Source of the DNA: Bdellovibrionales bacterium Ga0074137
GTDB taxonomy: Bacteria > Bdellovibrionota > Bdellovibrionia > Bdellovibrionales > JAMPXM01
Direction of reading: 5' to 3'
DNA: 64,000 nucleotides
NCBI GenBank assembly: GCA_001464715.1
Contig: LNDT01000016.1
Span: forward strand, 62,001-126,000
A program made the position numbers and the translations under genes. The notes beneath the pieces are model-generated. The model was not told the origin of the DNA and made no database searches. It worked only from the letters and a program-made list of their open reading frames with translations. Below are positions 1 through 8,840 of the stretch, piece after piece (the first letter of the stretch is position 1; each line of letters starts with the position of its first letter).

Positions 1-376
1 CCTTGCCAGTATCGCGTTCTTTTGAATTGTAAGTGCCGGTCATTCCCAAATCACAATACTGCTCAAGACCTTCGCGGCACGGTTGGCATGTTCGGCAGGA
101 ATCGACAAAACACCCAACGCCGACCGCGTCGCCAACTTTAAATTTTGTTACTTTTGATCCGACTTGAGTCACGACGCCCGCAATTTCATGGCCCGGCACC
201 ATAGGAAAGGCCGATCCACCCCACTCATCGCGCGCTTGATGAATATCGGAATGACAAATTCCACAAAACTGAATGTCGATCGCGACATCATTTGGCCGAG
301 GATCCCGGCGCTCGATGGAAAATGGTTTGAGTGGCTCTGTGGCGGTCATTGCTGCAAAAGCTTTTATTGATTTCAT
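1..376 (-). CDS. Zinc-dependent alcohol dehydrogenase, N-terminal part (cut by window edge)
   Basis: The minus strand from an ATG at 376 gives the first 125 residues of a medium-chain zinc alcohol dehydrogenase of the YahK/cinnamyl-alcohol type. Visible are the catalytic-zinc motif FCGICHSD, the GHE motif (PGHEIAGVV) and the structural-zinc cysteines ([15 protein letters not shown]). These enzymes reduce aldehydes or oxidise alcohols with NAD(P)H in the cytoplasm. The Rossmann nucleotide-binding half lies beyond the left edge. No strong ribosome binding site is seen, but the N-terminus ([10 protein letters not shown]) fits the family. Substrate cannot be told. Confidence 0.9.
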   Translation of the reverse strand, partial: MKSIKAFAAMTATEPLKPFSIERRDPRPNDVAIDIQFCGICHSDIHQARDEWGGSAFPMVPGHEIAGVVTQVGSKVTKFKVGDAVGVGCFVDSCRTCQPCREGLEQYCDLGMTGTYNSKERDTGK

Positions 377-475
377 GCCGCTATACTTCGTCTTATGTCT
401 TCGGCGGTCTAGTGAAAATCTCGAAATCTGTGCCGCGTTCAAAAAATTGAAACGGCCGGATCCTACGGGGACCTC

Positions 476-602
476 GGCGTCTTCCCAAGTTCCGCGACAC
501 GGGCCTCCAGCCCTCTGCCGCATCGGCTCGGGCCGTCCAGGCCCTCGGCTCGCGGGTACGCGAGCTTCCCGATTCGGAGGTCGCGGAACTTGGGAAGACG
601 CC
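476..602. repeat. Structured 127-base repeat element, copy 1
   Basis: Bases 476-498 are perfectly complementary to 580-602, giving a 23-bp outer stem. The enclosed 81 bases can fold into several hairpins: GGGCC/GGCCC with loop GTCCA, a 7-bp stem with loop GGTA, and either GCCG-CAT-CGGC or a long-range pairing of CCGAT with ATCGG. A run of six T follows at 603-608, so on the plus strand it resembles a terminator. Copy 2 at 27132-27258 has the same length and a conserved core. The element occupies most of the 323-base gap between the transpeptidase and the dehydrogenase. I see no gene in the rest of that gap (377-475 and 609-699). Confidence 0.85.
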
Positions 603-699
603 TTTTTTCGTCTCAGCACGTTCTCACTAGCGGTTGGCCGTTCTCAGAGTGAACAGATTCGTGCGCTGCGCGGCGCTTTGTGTACCAAGCGACATGGCG

Positions 700-1584
700 C
701 TAGCGGCGGGAAAATTCTTCGGCGAAGATTTTTAGTTGACCGTTTTCACGCACGAAATAGATGCGTTTTTGACCGCGGGCGACGAAGGCTTTGCGTCCAC
801 CTTTGAAGGTCGATGAGTACTCTTGTGTGAAGGCGACCATGTCGTACTTAGGATGTCGAAAGTACCTCGGTTCGCGAGCGGAAACTTGAATAGTTTCGTA
901 CTTCTTATTGAGTGACTCTTTGTACGCTCGGTACTGATCGCGACTCATCTGTTCATAACGAAAGTCCGACGCGTAGGATCCAATATAGGCATCGATATTT
1001 TTCGACGACCACGCCTGAAGCCAACCGTTGAAGGCCGCTTTCAGTTCTTCCGACGACTCGGGCTTTAAATATTCGGGCTTCATCACATCGTAGATCAGTA
1101 GCGTCGTGTACGGCGGCGCTATGTAGGCACTGATCTCAGTGATCTTTGCATCGTCAACAACCAAGCACCCATCGGAATCTTGTGGCTGCTCCAGGCGCTT
1201 TGGGTCATCGGTTGAATGAAGCATGATATCGAACCCAGTTTTTTTCTCGCGGCGATCAAGACTGTTTGGGTAGTCGACATAGAAAGCCATGGCGCCAAAC
1301 TTCTTTTTGATCGTTGGCGGAAGGTACTTAGCTGTAAAACGATAAATTCCCTCGGGCGTTTTCTGGTCACCTTCCAGCATTTTGTCGCCGGAATTTTTCC
1401 CCAAAGTCAGACTGTAGGTTTTAAAAATTTCGAGGCCGTTTTTGTAATTCGCAAGATGAAGCTGAAACTTTGCCTTGTCGACGATGACGACCGGAAGATC
1501 TTGCGCCAAGCTCTTTGTCGACGCCGGACTCGGAGCGGCCAAAAACATCAGAAGATTTACAACAACGACCCACGTCTTAATCAT
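700..1584 (-). CDS. L,D-transpeptidase (YkuD domain) with C-terminal NTF2-like domain
   Basis: This is an exported 294-residue protein with an N-terminal signal peptide (VVVVNLLMFLAAPSPAS). Residues about 31-165 form a YkuD L,D-transpeptidase domain. His123 sits in IMLHSTDDP and the nucleophile Cys140 in SDGC, where many family members have SHGC. Residues about 180-294 look like the SnoaL/NTF2-type domain of the Cds6 family of L,D-transpeptidases. The enzyme should act in the periplasm, making 3-3 cross-links or attaching groups to peptidoglycan. Predatory bdellovibrios use related enzymes on their own or the prey wall, but which applies here cannot be read from sequence. Confidence 0.88.
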   Translation of the reverse strand: MIKTWVVVVNLLMFLAAPSPASTKSLAQDLPVVIVDKAKFQLHLANYKNGLEIFKTYSLTLGKNSGDKMLEGDQKTPEGIYRFTAKYLPPTIKKKFGAMAFYVDYPNSLDRREKKTGFDIMLHSTDDPKRLEQPQDSDGCLVVDDAKITEISAYIAPPYTTLLIYDVMKPEYLKPESSEELKAAFNGWLQAWSSKNIDAYIGSYASDFRYEQMSRDQYRAYKESLNKKYETIQVSAREPRYFRHPKYDMVAFTQEYSSTFKGGRKAFVARGQKRIYFVRENGQLKIFAEEFSRR

Positions 1585-1676
1585 GAATTCTGACTGTACA
1601 GAAGATTGCTGACTAAGACAGCTTGGACCTCGACCTGAGACTAGAGTAGAGATTGGAGCAAGAGAGGTCGTTTAAG

Positions 1677-2423
1677 ATGCTAAAAATTTCACCGATCAAA
1701 ACGCCCATTTTTGAACCGGATTCGGCCGCCAATGAAAGCTCGCTCTCTGAATTTATCGCTAACCACTTACCCTCAGATCTTATTCAAGAGGGCATGGTCC
1801 TGGCCGTATCTTCGAAAATCGTAAGCCTCTCGGAGCATCGAACGATTCCGAAATCGGGAATCGACAAGGCCCGTCTGATTGACCAAGAGGCTGATTTAAA
1901 TCTTGGTCCCATTGGTTACGGGAGCATTCTTACGATCAAAGAGAATCTTCTCCTTCCGTCGGCGGGCGTCGACGAATCAAATTCCAAAGATGAAAGCTAC
2001 ATACTGCTTCCGAAAAATCCGTTTTTAAGCGCCGAACGACTCCACAAAAAACTCGCCTTTATTCTTAAGCTAAAAAATTTCGGAGTTCTTCTGACGGACT
2101 CGCGCACAAGCCCCTTAAGGTTCGGCGTGACCGGAGTCTCAATCGCCCATTGGGGCTTTTGCGGCCTGAAAAGCAAAGTCGGTGCAAACGATCTGTTTGG
2201 TCGCCCACTTCGCATGACTCAAATCAATATCGCTGATGCCCTGGCCGCGGCGGCCGTGCTGACCATGGGGGAATCCGACGAGTCCTCACCTTTGGCGGTC
2301 ATCCAGGGCGCCACCGTTGAGTTTACGGTGACGACGGACCCCCAGGAACTTCGACCCACCATCGAAAATGATATGTACTTCGAACTTTACAAAGACCGGC
2401 TAAAATCGCGCTCAGATCGATAA
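1677..2423 (+). CDS. F420-0:gamma-glutamyl ligase (CofE-like) family protein
   Basis: A 248-residue cytoplasmic protein. The C-terminal half carries family landmarks: DSRTSPLRFG, then VTGVSIAHWGFCGL, then the DLFGRPL and IADALAAAAVLTMGE segments. The N-terminal SSKIVSL segment is also typical. CofE adds glutamate to coenzyme F420, but no other F420 gene is visible, so a different amide ligase role is possible. I start at ATG 1677, which has AGAGAGG nine bases upstream; a TTG at 1653 would add eight residues without a good ribosome binding site. Confidence 0.75.
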   Translation: MLKISPIKTPIFEPDSAANESSLSEFIANHLPSDLIQEGMVLAVSSKIVSLSEHRTIPKSGIDKARLIDQEADLNLGPIGYGSILTIKENLLLPSAGVDESNSKDESYILLPKNPFLSAERLHKKLAFILKLKNFGVLLTDSRTSPLRFGVTGVSIAHWGFCGLKSKVGANDLFGRPLRMTQINIADALAAAAVLTMGESDESSPLAVIQGATVEFTVTTDPQELRPTIENDMYFELYKDRLKSRSDR

Positions 2424-2514
2424 AACTGAGGCTCATGGAAGCTAACGGAATTCTGACGCCGACTCCTGGCATTTCACGTTGCGAATTTAGAAATGTGCGC
2501 CTACTTCCTTTCCC

Positions 2515-3504
2515 ATGACGAAAAAACTTTGCTTGTTTGCGATGCTCTTTGTTTTTGCCGGTGTTTTTACCGGACTTGGATTTTCAGAAGCTCAGGCGCA
2601 AAGCACGGCGACCTCGACCGTCAACGCTCCGACAGTTTCGGCGGCTCCGGCAGAAGCAACATCGACTGCGACTTCCGGCTCGACGCTTCTCAACAAGCGA
2701 TTTGAAGACAGCCAAACTCTCACGGACGCTAAACTCAGAGCTGAAGCCGGCTCTCTTTCAAAGCTCAGCGCAAAAGCATCGATCTCTTATTACGGACCGA
2801 CCTTCGGTGACCTTGAGTCGCCGGAACAACCAAATCCCGATGGCTCGATTGGCAACTATTCTCAAGCCATGCGCGGATCCGTCTCGGCTCGCTACCGGCT
2901 GACCTCTGATTCCACGGTCAGCGCCGGGACAGGCATTTCGTTTATCAAACCATTTCATGGTTGGGACCGAACTGATGTTAATAATCCATTTATCAGTTAC
3001 GACTTTTCGGATCGCTTCGGAAAACTCCAAATGCGAAACTCGGCCGGCCTAACGATCTCTACCGTTCCCAACTACACAGACATCGGCCAAATCGGCGGCG
3101 TCAGCTGGGACAATTCTTTGATTTACGGTCTCGGTGGCGGTCTGGCGATTTCGTTCGAGTCCGGAATCAACTACTGGATCTTTAACCGCGGTTACCGTGC
3201 GGGTTCGACACGGCGTGGAGGTGACGGAAATGCCTCTCAGTACAGCCTCTCCTGGTATCCAGGCTTAAAATACAACGTCAACGATCGATTCAATATCAAT
3301 ACGTCGGCGGGCTTCTCACTTCAAAATCCGCGCTCTGCCTCTGACAGCACGTCGCTCTTGAACCGCACGGTGAGCCTGCGCCTGGGTTTCGGTTACGCTT
3401 TTACTCGAGACATCTATTTTGCTCCCTACTTCCAAAGCTTTGTTACTCAACTTGCTCTCAACACAACGACCATTAATGTGTCAGGAGTCTTCTCGGTTCT
3501 TTAA
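2515..3504 (+). CDS. Putative outer-membrane beta-barrel protein
   Basis: A 329-residue protein with a clear signal peptide (LCLFAMLFVFAGVFTGLGFSEAQA), then a low-complexity Ala/Thr/Ser stretch to about residue 60. The rest alternates polar and hydrophobic residues with many aromatic and glycine residues (ASISYYGPTFGD, SVSARYRLTSDSTVSAG, LSWYPGLKYNVNDRF, VSLRLGFGYAFTRDIYFAPY), as in transmembrane beta-strands. It ends NVSGVFSVL; the usual terminal aromatic is absent, though a Phe is three residues from the end. Probably an outer-membrane barrel of unknown transport or adhesion role. It may share a transcript with the following esterase. Confidence 0.6.
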   Translation: MTKKLCLFAMLFVFAGVFTGLGFSEAQAQSTATSTVNAPTVSAAPAEATSTATSGSTLLNKRFEDSQTLTDAKLRAEAGSLSKLSAKASISYYGPTFGDLESPEQPNPDGSIGNYSQAMRGSVSARYRLTSDSTVSAGTGISFIKPFHGWDRTDVNNPFISYDFSDRFGKLQMRNSAGLTISTVPNYTDIGQIGGVSWDNSLIYGLGGGLAISFESGINYWIFNRGYRAGSTRRGGDGNASQYSLSWYPGLKYNVNDRFNINTSAGFSLQNPRSASDSTSLLNRTVSLRLGFGYAFTRDIYFAPYFQSFVTQLALNTTTINVSGVFSVL

Positions 3505-3578
3505 AGACTCTTAGCCAAGCGCATTTTCGCGTGACGGAACCGGTCGCAAATTTCTAGCCTATCGCCCGAGGTGATCGA

Positions 3579-4613
3579 ATGCCCAACGGCGAACGCTGCT
3601 CTCAAAAAAAATGGACCGGTGTTTTGATTTTCTTTTTCTCATCGTTCATTGGCTTTAACGCCTTAAGTGCGACACCCGCTCTTCAAGAACTCCCCACTCT
3701 CGACATTGATAAAAATAGAGTTACCGTGTCGGGCGTTTCGTCCGGGGCGTTTATGGCTGTGCAACTTCACCTCGCCCACTCGTCGGTCATTCATGGTGTT
3801 GGAAGTGTCGCTGGCGGCGTGTGGGAATGCGCCCTTGGCCGAGTCACGCGAAGCCAATCTGTGTGCATGATGAATCCAAAAAATGTCATCACCGCGGATC
3901 ATATCGATCTTGCGAAAAGACGTGCGGCCGATGGCGAAATTGACGACCTCTCGAACTTAAGCCGCGCACGCATTGCGATTTTTGCGAGCCCGAAAGATCT
4001 TGTCATCAAAGCAGAGGGTTCCGACAAACTGGCCGATTTTTACGCGGCCTTCATCCCCGCTCCCTCGATCACTCGGCTCAGTCACCCGACAGCGGGTCAC
4101 GGTTTTCCAACTCTGGATTTCGGAAACATCTGCGGCGCTTTTGGTAAGCCGTGGATTCTTGACTGTGACGAGGATCTCGCAGGAAAAATTCTTGCCGCCA
4201 CCGAGCCGGGCCCGCGTGCCTCCGCGGTTCGAGGTCAGCAAGACCTCACCTCCGTACTTTACTTTGATCAAACTAAAATCGTCGGAACAAACGCACGGAT
4301 GTATCCTTGGGGTGCCGCCTATATTCCCAAAGCCTGTCTTGCTCCCGGCGCTCGTTGCGGCCTTCACGTGGCTCTTCATGGGTGCCAAATGAATCCAGAT
4401 TTCGCAGATCGAAAATTTATCGAATTCGCGGGCTACAACGAATGGGCGGAAACTTCGAACCTTGTGATCGTTTATCCCCAGTCGGCCAAGGGCCTCGGAA
4501 ACCCCTATGGCTGTTGGGACTGGTTCGGTTTTACCGGCGCCGGCTACACAACTCGCGCAGCACCGCAGATTGAGGCGCTCCGAAAAGTACTGACTGCTTG
4601 GGGAGTTCCATGA
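3579..4613 (+). CDS. Exported PHB-depolymerase family esterase
   Basis: A 344-residue exported alpha/beta hydrolase (signal peptide about residues 11-31). The nucleophile elbow is GVSSG with Ser54. An Asp candidate lies in SPKDLVI and a His candidate in AGHGFPT. The C-terminal part has the family segments VALHGCQ, NLVIVYPQ and NPYGCWDWFGF. The family hydrolyses extracellular polyhydroxyalkanoates or other esters, so a role in digesting storage polymer is plausible but the substrate is inferred. The ATG at 3579 follows GAGGTG. Its stop overlaps the start of the next gene (ATGA). Confidence 0.82.
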   Translation: MPNGERCSQKKWTGVLIFFFSSFIGFNALSATPALQELPTLDIDKNRVTVSGVSSGAFMAVQLHLAHSSVIHGVGSVAGGVWECALGRVTRSQSVCMMNPKNVITADHIDLAKRRAADGEIDDLSNLSRARIAIFASPKDLVIKAEGSDKLADFYAAFIPAPSITRLSHPTAGHGFPTLDFGNICGAFGKPWILDCDEDLAGKILAATEPGPRASAVRGQQDLTSVLYFDQTKIVGTNARMYPWGAAYIPKACLAPGARCGLHVALHGCQMNPDFADRKFIEFAGYNEWAETSNLVIVYPQSAKGLGNPYGCWDWFGFTGAGYTTRAAPQIEALRKVLTAWGVP

Positions 4614-4948
4614 AGAGACACACAAAAAAAACTTTGACCCACTACCTAGCTTTTTCCGCCGCTGCTTTTCTAAGCTCAGGCTTACTTTCACCTCAAAGCT
4701 CATTCGCATCGGGGCTTGATGTTCAACTCAAAGACTTGCGAAATTCTTTTTTCTACCTCAGCACAAGTAAGAAAACTGACTCGGCGAAAAACTGCAAGAA
4801 ACTGAATGCAAAAGAAATCCGAAGTCTCGGGCGCCTCATTCACTGCGACCCCGAAGACGATCACGTCGTCTGCCCATTGAAGTCGGGCGAAAAACTTTAC
4901 GCTTTTGAAATTGAAGCGAGCTGCGAGAAACACTTTACCAGTCGATAA
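4610..4948 (+). CDS. Small exported protein of unknown function
   Basis: A 112-residue protein starting at the ATG that overlaps the esterase stop (ATGA), so it is probably translated by coupling. The signal peptide is clear (LAFSAAAFLSSGLLSPQSSFASG). The mature part is about 77 residues with four cysteines that could form disulfides. I do not recognise a domain. It ends at a TAA in the same reading frame as the downstream GH5 gene, which itself has no signal peptide (see findings). Confidence 0.65.
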   Translation: MKRHTKKTLTHYLAFSAAAFLSSGLLSPQSSFASGLDVQLKDLRNSFFYLSTSKKTDSAKNCKKLNAKEIRSLGRLIHCDPEDDHVVCPLKSGEKLYAFEIEASCEKHFTSR

Positions 4949-4969
4949 CTCCGGTGGCAGACTGCCGTC

Positions 4970-6055
4970 GTGGCCCTTCGTAGCAAAAAAAATCAGCTCA
5001 TAGATACGAAATCAGGTCGCGCCGTGCGACTTCGCGGCGTGAGTTTGCAAGATCCGCTGTGGCAGAGACTCGCGCCAGGGCCCCGCCTGCTTCCGCATGG
5101 ACCTTACAATTTGGAACAGGCAAAAGCCTTCGGTGCCAATGCCGTACGAATTCCGTTTCACCCCGTGACGATTCGACATGCAGGCGGAGGCGATTGGGAC
5201 AAGGGCCTTGTTGCCGTCTTGAGTGAACTCGACTGGATTCTGATGGCCGCGCACGCTTTGAACCTCTGGGTGATTGTCGATTTTCATTCGATCGGTTTTC
5301 CCGCTGAAGAGCTAACGTTCGAGTTTGACGATGAGCCCTTTGAGAATCTTTACGAAGCGAATTTGTACGAACTTGAATCTTTTTGGCGCCAAGTTTCGCA
5401 GCATTCCGCATTTCAACTGACCAGATCTGAGTCCGGGTACGAGGCCTTAGCGGCCTTTGAAATTTTCAATGAAGCAACACGCGATTCATCCTTCGGGACC
5501 GCCGCAGATTGGAACATCCACGCCACGTGGGCTGAAAATCTAATTGCGGATATAATTCGTCGAGCAAAACTTGAAACTTTGGTGATCGTGGGTGGACTTC
5601 ACTTTGGATATGACCTTGAGTTCGCACTGGCGCGCCCCGTTCGGGATACCAATGTGGCCTACGCGAGCCATCCTTATCCCCACCACAGTCAGGCAAAAGC
5701 CTGGGGGCCTGCCTTCGGCGCGCTGGCCAAACTTCATCCCGTGATCCTGACGGAGATCGGCTTTGCTGCCGGCGGTTTTTTTGGACGCCATCACCACCGC
5801 GGTTTCAGAGATTGGGAACTAGAAATTCAAAGCTATGCTGACCAGCTGGAGCTTTCATTTTTTGCCTGGAATTTTTCCGAAAGTTGGGAGCCAACACTTT
5901 TCGAAAAGCCTTCGATGGTTCCTGACGAATCGGTGAACTTAAAGCCCAACGAGGCTGGGCTTTTCTTTAGCGAGTGGATGAAAGCGATCGAACAAAAAGA
6001 GGCCGTTTCCGGCCCCACTTCTACTTTTTCTTGGCCGATTTCATCATCTCCGTGA
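4970..6055 (+). CDS. Glycoside hydrolase family 5 (cellulase-like) enzyme
   Basis: A 361-residue TIM-barrel glycosidase. It opens with the usual GH5 start (GRAVRLRGVSL) and has NAVRIPF, VIVDFHS, the acid/base Glu168 in EIFNE, and the nucleophile Glu262 in ILTEIGF. GH5 enzymes cut beta-glucans, mannans and related glycans; specificity cannot be told. The GTG at 4970 is the only plausible start after an in-frame TAA at 4946-4948, and no secretion signal is present, which is odd for the family. The 3' end overlaps the convergent gene at 6021 by 35 bases. Confidence 0.82.
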   Translation: MALRSKKNQLIDTKSGRAVRLRGVSLQDPLWQRLAPGPRLLPHGPYNLEQAKAFGANAVRIPFHPVTIRHAGGGDWDKGLVAVLSELDWILMAAHALNLWVIVDFHSIGFPAEELTFEFDDEPFENLYEANLYELESFWRQVSQHSAFQLTRSESGYEALAAFEIFNEATRDSSFGTAADWNIHATWAENLIADIIRRAKLETLVIVGGLHFGYDLEFALARPVRDTNVAYASHPYPHHSQAKAWGPAFGALAKLHPVILTEIGFAAGGFFGRHHHRGFRDWELEIQSYADQLELSFFAWNFSESWEPTLFEKPSMVPDESVNLKPNEAGLFFSEWMKAIEQKEAVSGPTSTFSWPISSSP

Positions 6056-8132
6056 TGATGCTGAATTCATCGGTCGTTAAAATAGCCTGGATGTAATTAG
6101 CGGCATCGTAGACTTTGCGGTCTTGAATCTGACCAAATTTAAAAGGCGTCATTGGCGGAACATCATCAGCCGTCATTACGATTTCAAAGTAGACGAGCTT
6201 CTTTAAATTAGCTTGTGGCAGAACCGAAACCAAAAACCCAGGGCCAATTTCGATAAAGAGATTGTTGAATCGAAGTTCTGCAAAGGCATCTGCCTTCTGC
6301 TTCATCGTCGAATTCGGATTGGCGACTTTTGCAAGGTAGTGAGCAATCGACTGAAGGCTCGACTTGTACTTCTCTTCAACCTTGTTCACGTAAGGGTTAT
6401 AGGAATTCATCGCACTGTCCGGTGCCGCAGAAGACTCCTGAGGGTCCGACGACGGCTCTGGAATCGTCTTCAAGTATTCCAACAAGGCTCCGTAGATGTT
6501 TCCTTCACCGGCCGCAGCGACACTTTTCAGCGACGATGGATGCAGAACCATCTTGTAATTAAATCGAGCATTTTCAAAGTCAGCTCCATCGACAAACGAG
6601 CCCCAATCGATGCCCTTGTGCACACTTTCCGGAACAGCTTGTCGGACGCCGTCTTTGATCATTTTCATTTCGGCAGCCGTTAGAACTTTGTCTCGGTAAT
6701 CCCATTCGAACACGATGTCGCGCAGACTCCCATTCTCACGCGGATCATTGGGACGCTCGTCAAACCCACCGTTTACGTCGGAATCGAACAAAATCGATGC
6801 GCGCGACAAACTTGTCGCTTTAAACAAAGTACCCCACCAGCTGATGGCATTTGTTCGAACGAAAGTGTGAAGACGGTAATACTCTAACTTTTCATCGGCG
6901 TCGCTGGATGTGAGTACGTTCTCGAAATATTCAGTGTCTTTAGTGAACTTCATTATTACCGGAGCAAATCTGAACCCCGATCGATCGGCAACGTCGACAT
7001 CGTTTTTCCCTTTGAAGCGACGATCAACGGTGCGAACTGAAGCGATACGGTATTTTTCGCTGGCATAAATTGTTTCAAAAGGCGTGATGTCAGAGATCAG
7101 TTTTGATGTGAGTTCACTGTTTGAGTTTCTTGGATCAAGAATCTTGACCGTTTCCAAAGTCGCAAGCTCTGTGAGCTTTGCCGCGATCCCATCGTACGCA
7201 TCGCGAACTCGCGGATCTTTCATGTCCAGCATGTAGTTCACCATCATGAGATTGGACTTGAGCTTCCCATAAGAAATTTGAAAAACGTCGGTGAGGTTCA
7301 GCCATTTTTCGATACGGCGATCGACAACGCTAAGCCCGAACACTTTGTGGCCGCTTCCAAAGCCCGCGACGGCTGAGACACCGGTGTCGGTTTTTCGAAG
7401 AGCGATAATTTTTATTTCAAGCTTCTGATCTTCCGCCTTAACCAAGTGGATTTGAAATTGACCGCTTATGAGATAGTGAGTGGCAATAAAACCGCGAGTC
7501 GTGGCCGACAGAGGTAAAGACGCCGCGCTGACAATCAGGTTCAGGTACGCCGACACAGAGAAGAAGTCGCCAACCGCGAGATTCTTAATCGCGTTGTCCG
7601 CACTCAGAGGCAGACGCTCAAGAATTTGGCCGACGGACGTCGGAACGCTGTCGTAGCCAAATGGAACCGCGAGAATCGCTTTTGATTTACTCTTAAATGG
7701 ACGGACGTAAAGTATTTCGGTTGAGTGTGACAGCGTAACGCCGAAGTACTGACTCGTTTTACCGAACAACTGGCCAACATTGACAGTGAGCGGAACCGTG
7801 GCGCGATCATATCGAAGATGAAACTCACCATCGTATGAAGGTTCGACATTGTAACGATAGTCGACCGCCGCACGCAGACCCTCGATGATTTCAATATCAA
7901 GAACGTTCGCTTTCCACTTGATATCGAGCGAAGCAAGGCGGTCCCATGCCTTATCGAAGAAGCCTTTTTTCGGTGCTGGAGGTGCCAAACTTTTAGCAAC
8001 AGCACTGTCCGGGTGAGGCTGAGCGCCCACCGCCCCAGTCGCGGGATTCTGCGACCAGGCTGCCGGAATCCCGAGAGTCAAAGTGAGCAAAAAGACAAAA
8101 CCAAGTCCATACTTTGAAACCGACTGCGCCAC
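6021..8132 (-). CDS. Large exported protein, unknown function
   Basis: A 703-residue protein when started at GTG 8132, which has AGGGAG nearby and gives a proper signal peptide (LGFVFLLTLTLGIPAAWS); the open frame extends further upstream without a better start. A Pro/Ala-rich linker follows, then a long region with no repeat or enzymatic motif I can identify. Sequence such as HLRYDRATVPLTVNVG and TQYFGVTLSHSTEILYV-like strands suggests a beta-rich envelope protein. It ends in a basic tail (MKSAKKK). Its gene end overlaps the GH5 gene on the other strand. Confidence 0.7.
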   Translation of the reverse strand: MAQSVSKYGLGFVFLLTLTLGIPAAWSQNPATGAVGAQPHPDSAVAKSLAPPAPKKGFFDKAWDRLASLDIKWKANVLDIEIIEGLRAAVDYRYNVEPSYDGEFHLRYDRATVPLTVNVGQLFGKTSQYFGVTLSHSTEILYVRPFKSKSKAILAVPFGYDSVPTSVGQILERLPLSADNAIKNLAVGDFFSVSAYLNLIVSAASLPLSATTRGFIATHYLISGQFQIHLVKAEDQKLEIKIIALRKTDTGVSAVAGFGSGHKVFGLSVVDRRIEKWLNLTDVFQISYGKLKSNLMMVNYMLDMKDPRVRDAYDGIAAKLTELATLETVKILDPRNSNSELTSKLISDITPFETIYASEKYRIASVRTVDRRFKGKNDVDVADRSGFRFAPVIMKFTKDTEYFENVLTSSDADEKLEYYRLHTFVRTNAISWWGTLFKATSLSRASILFDSDVNGGFDERPNDPRENGSLRDIVFEWDYRDKVLTAAEMKMIKDGVRQAVPESVHKGIDWGSFVDGADFENARFNYKMVLHPSSLKSVAAAGEGNIYGALLEYLKTIPEPSSDPQESSAAPDSAMNSYNPYVNKVEEKYKSSLQSIAHYLAKVANPNSTMKQKADAFAELRFNNLFIEIGPGFLVSVLPQANLKKLVYFEIVMTADDVPPMTPFKFGQIQDRKVYDAANYIQAILTTDEFSIITEMMKSAKKK

Positions 8133-8333
8133 GAGTGACTCCCTAGAGCCAGGATAGTAGCCGAACGAGTCTTCACCACTATTGGTGGATCGCTCTATCC
8201 TTGGTTGTCGCTTCGGTACGCAATCCCTAGGCCATGTTTTCCAAAACAGGGGACACCACAATGACCTTTGGTGAACTTTAGCGACCTCGGGAGACTTTTC
8301 CCTCTAAAGAAAATTCTTGAGGCCGAAAATATT

Positions 8334-8789
8334 TTACTCGGGCTTTCGAAGCATTTTTTGAACTTCAGAGACGTGGATTTCTTCGTCATGAATCATCGTA
8401 CGAGCGTACTCTTCAAGAAAGACCGACTTCCCCTCCACCAGACGCAAAAGTGCATGGTAGTTTTCAAGCTGCTCGGTTTCATGAACCAACGATTCACGCA
8501 GAATATCGCTGATCGAGTGCTTATGGGTTTCGAGGAGCTTGGCAATCTTAAGCGACGGATGACCATCCAGCGTAGTGATGTGCTCGCCGGCCGTGGCCGC
8601 GTGGGCCAACGATTCGGAAGCCTGCTCGCGGAGCCAGCTCACGATCGGTATGCGGTTATGTCCGAACACCATCAGCGAATAGTGAGTGTAGCGAACGACG
8701 CCCGCGAGCTCGCCTTCGAGAATGGCATTGAGCGCATCGACCACTGCTTTCAAATCCAATTTACCGTTTGTTTTTTTGTCGCTAGTCAC
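8334..8789 (-). CDS. Ferritin-like (bacterioferritin-type) diiron protein
   Basis: A 151-residue four-helix protein. Carboxylate and histidine ligands of the ferritin-like fold are visible: ILEGELAGVVRYTHY, ASESLAHAATAGEHI, ESLVHETEQLENYHALL and MIHDEEIHVSEVQ. It resembles bacterioferritin/DUF-type iron storage or redox proteins of proteobacteria. The GTG start at 8789 is preceded by GAGGAG. It lies about 50 bases downstream of dihydroorotase on the same strand, with a short tandem repeat between them. Iron storage versus another diiron chemistry is not decided by the sequence. Confidence 0.75.
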   Translation of the reverse strand: MTSDKKTNGKLDLKAVVDALNAILEGELAGVVRYTHYSLMVFGHNRIPIVSWLREQASESLAHAATAGEHITTLDGHPSLKIAKLLETHKHSISDILRESLVHETEQLENYHALLRLVEGKSVFLEEYARTMIHDEEIHVSEVQKMLRKPE

Positions 8790-8807
8790 CGCTGCTCCTC
8801 TGTTAGG

Positions 8808-8832
8808 TTTTTGGGTCAGATTTTTGGGTCAG
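8808..8832. repeat. Short tandem repeat between pyrC and the ferritin-like gene
   Basis: The 12-base unit TTTTTGGGTCAG occurs twice with a 13-base period (8808-8819 and 8821-8832), and a partial third unit GTTTTTTG follows. It lies directly upstream of the ribosome binding site of the ferritin-like gene. It is probably a slippage product. Confidence 0.7.
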
Positions 8833-8840
8833 GTTTTTTG

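Noticed and set aside
770-800. On the minus strand, sequence GGACGCAAAGCC resembles the conserved core of the c-di-GMP (GEMM) riboswitch.
   Set aside because: It lies within the coding region of the L,D-transpeptidase, and the other conserved GEMM parts (GGCAAACC and the tetraloop-receptor arm) are missing.
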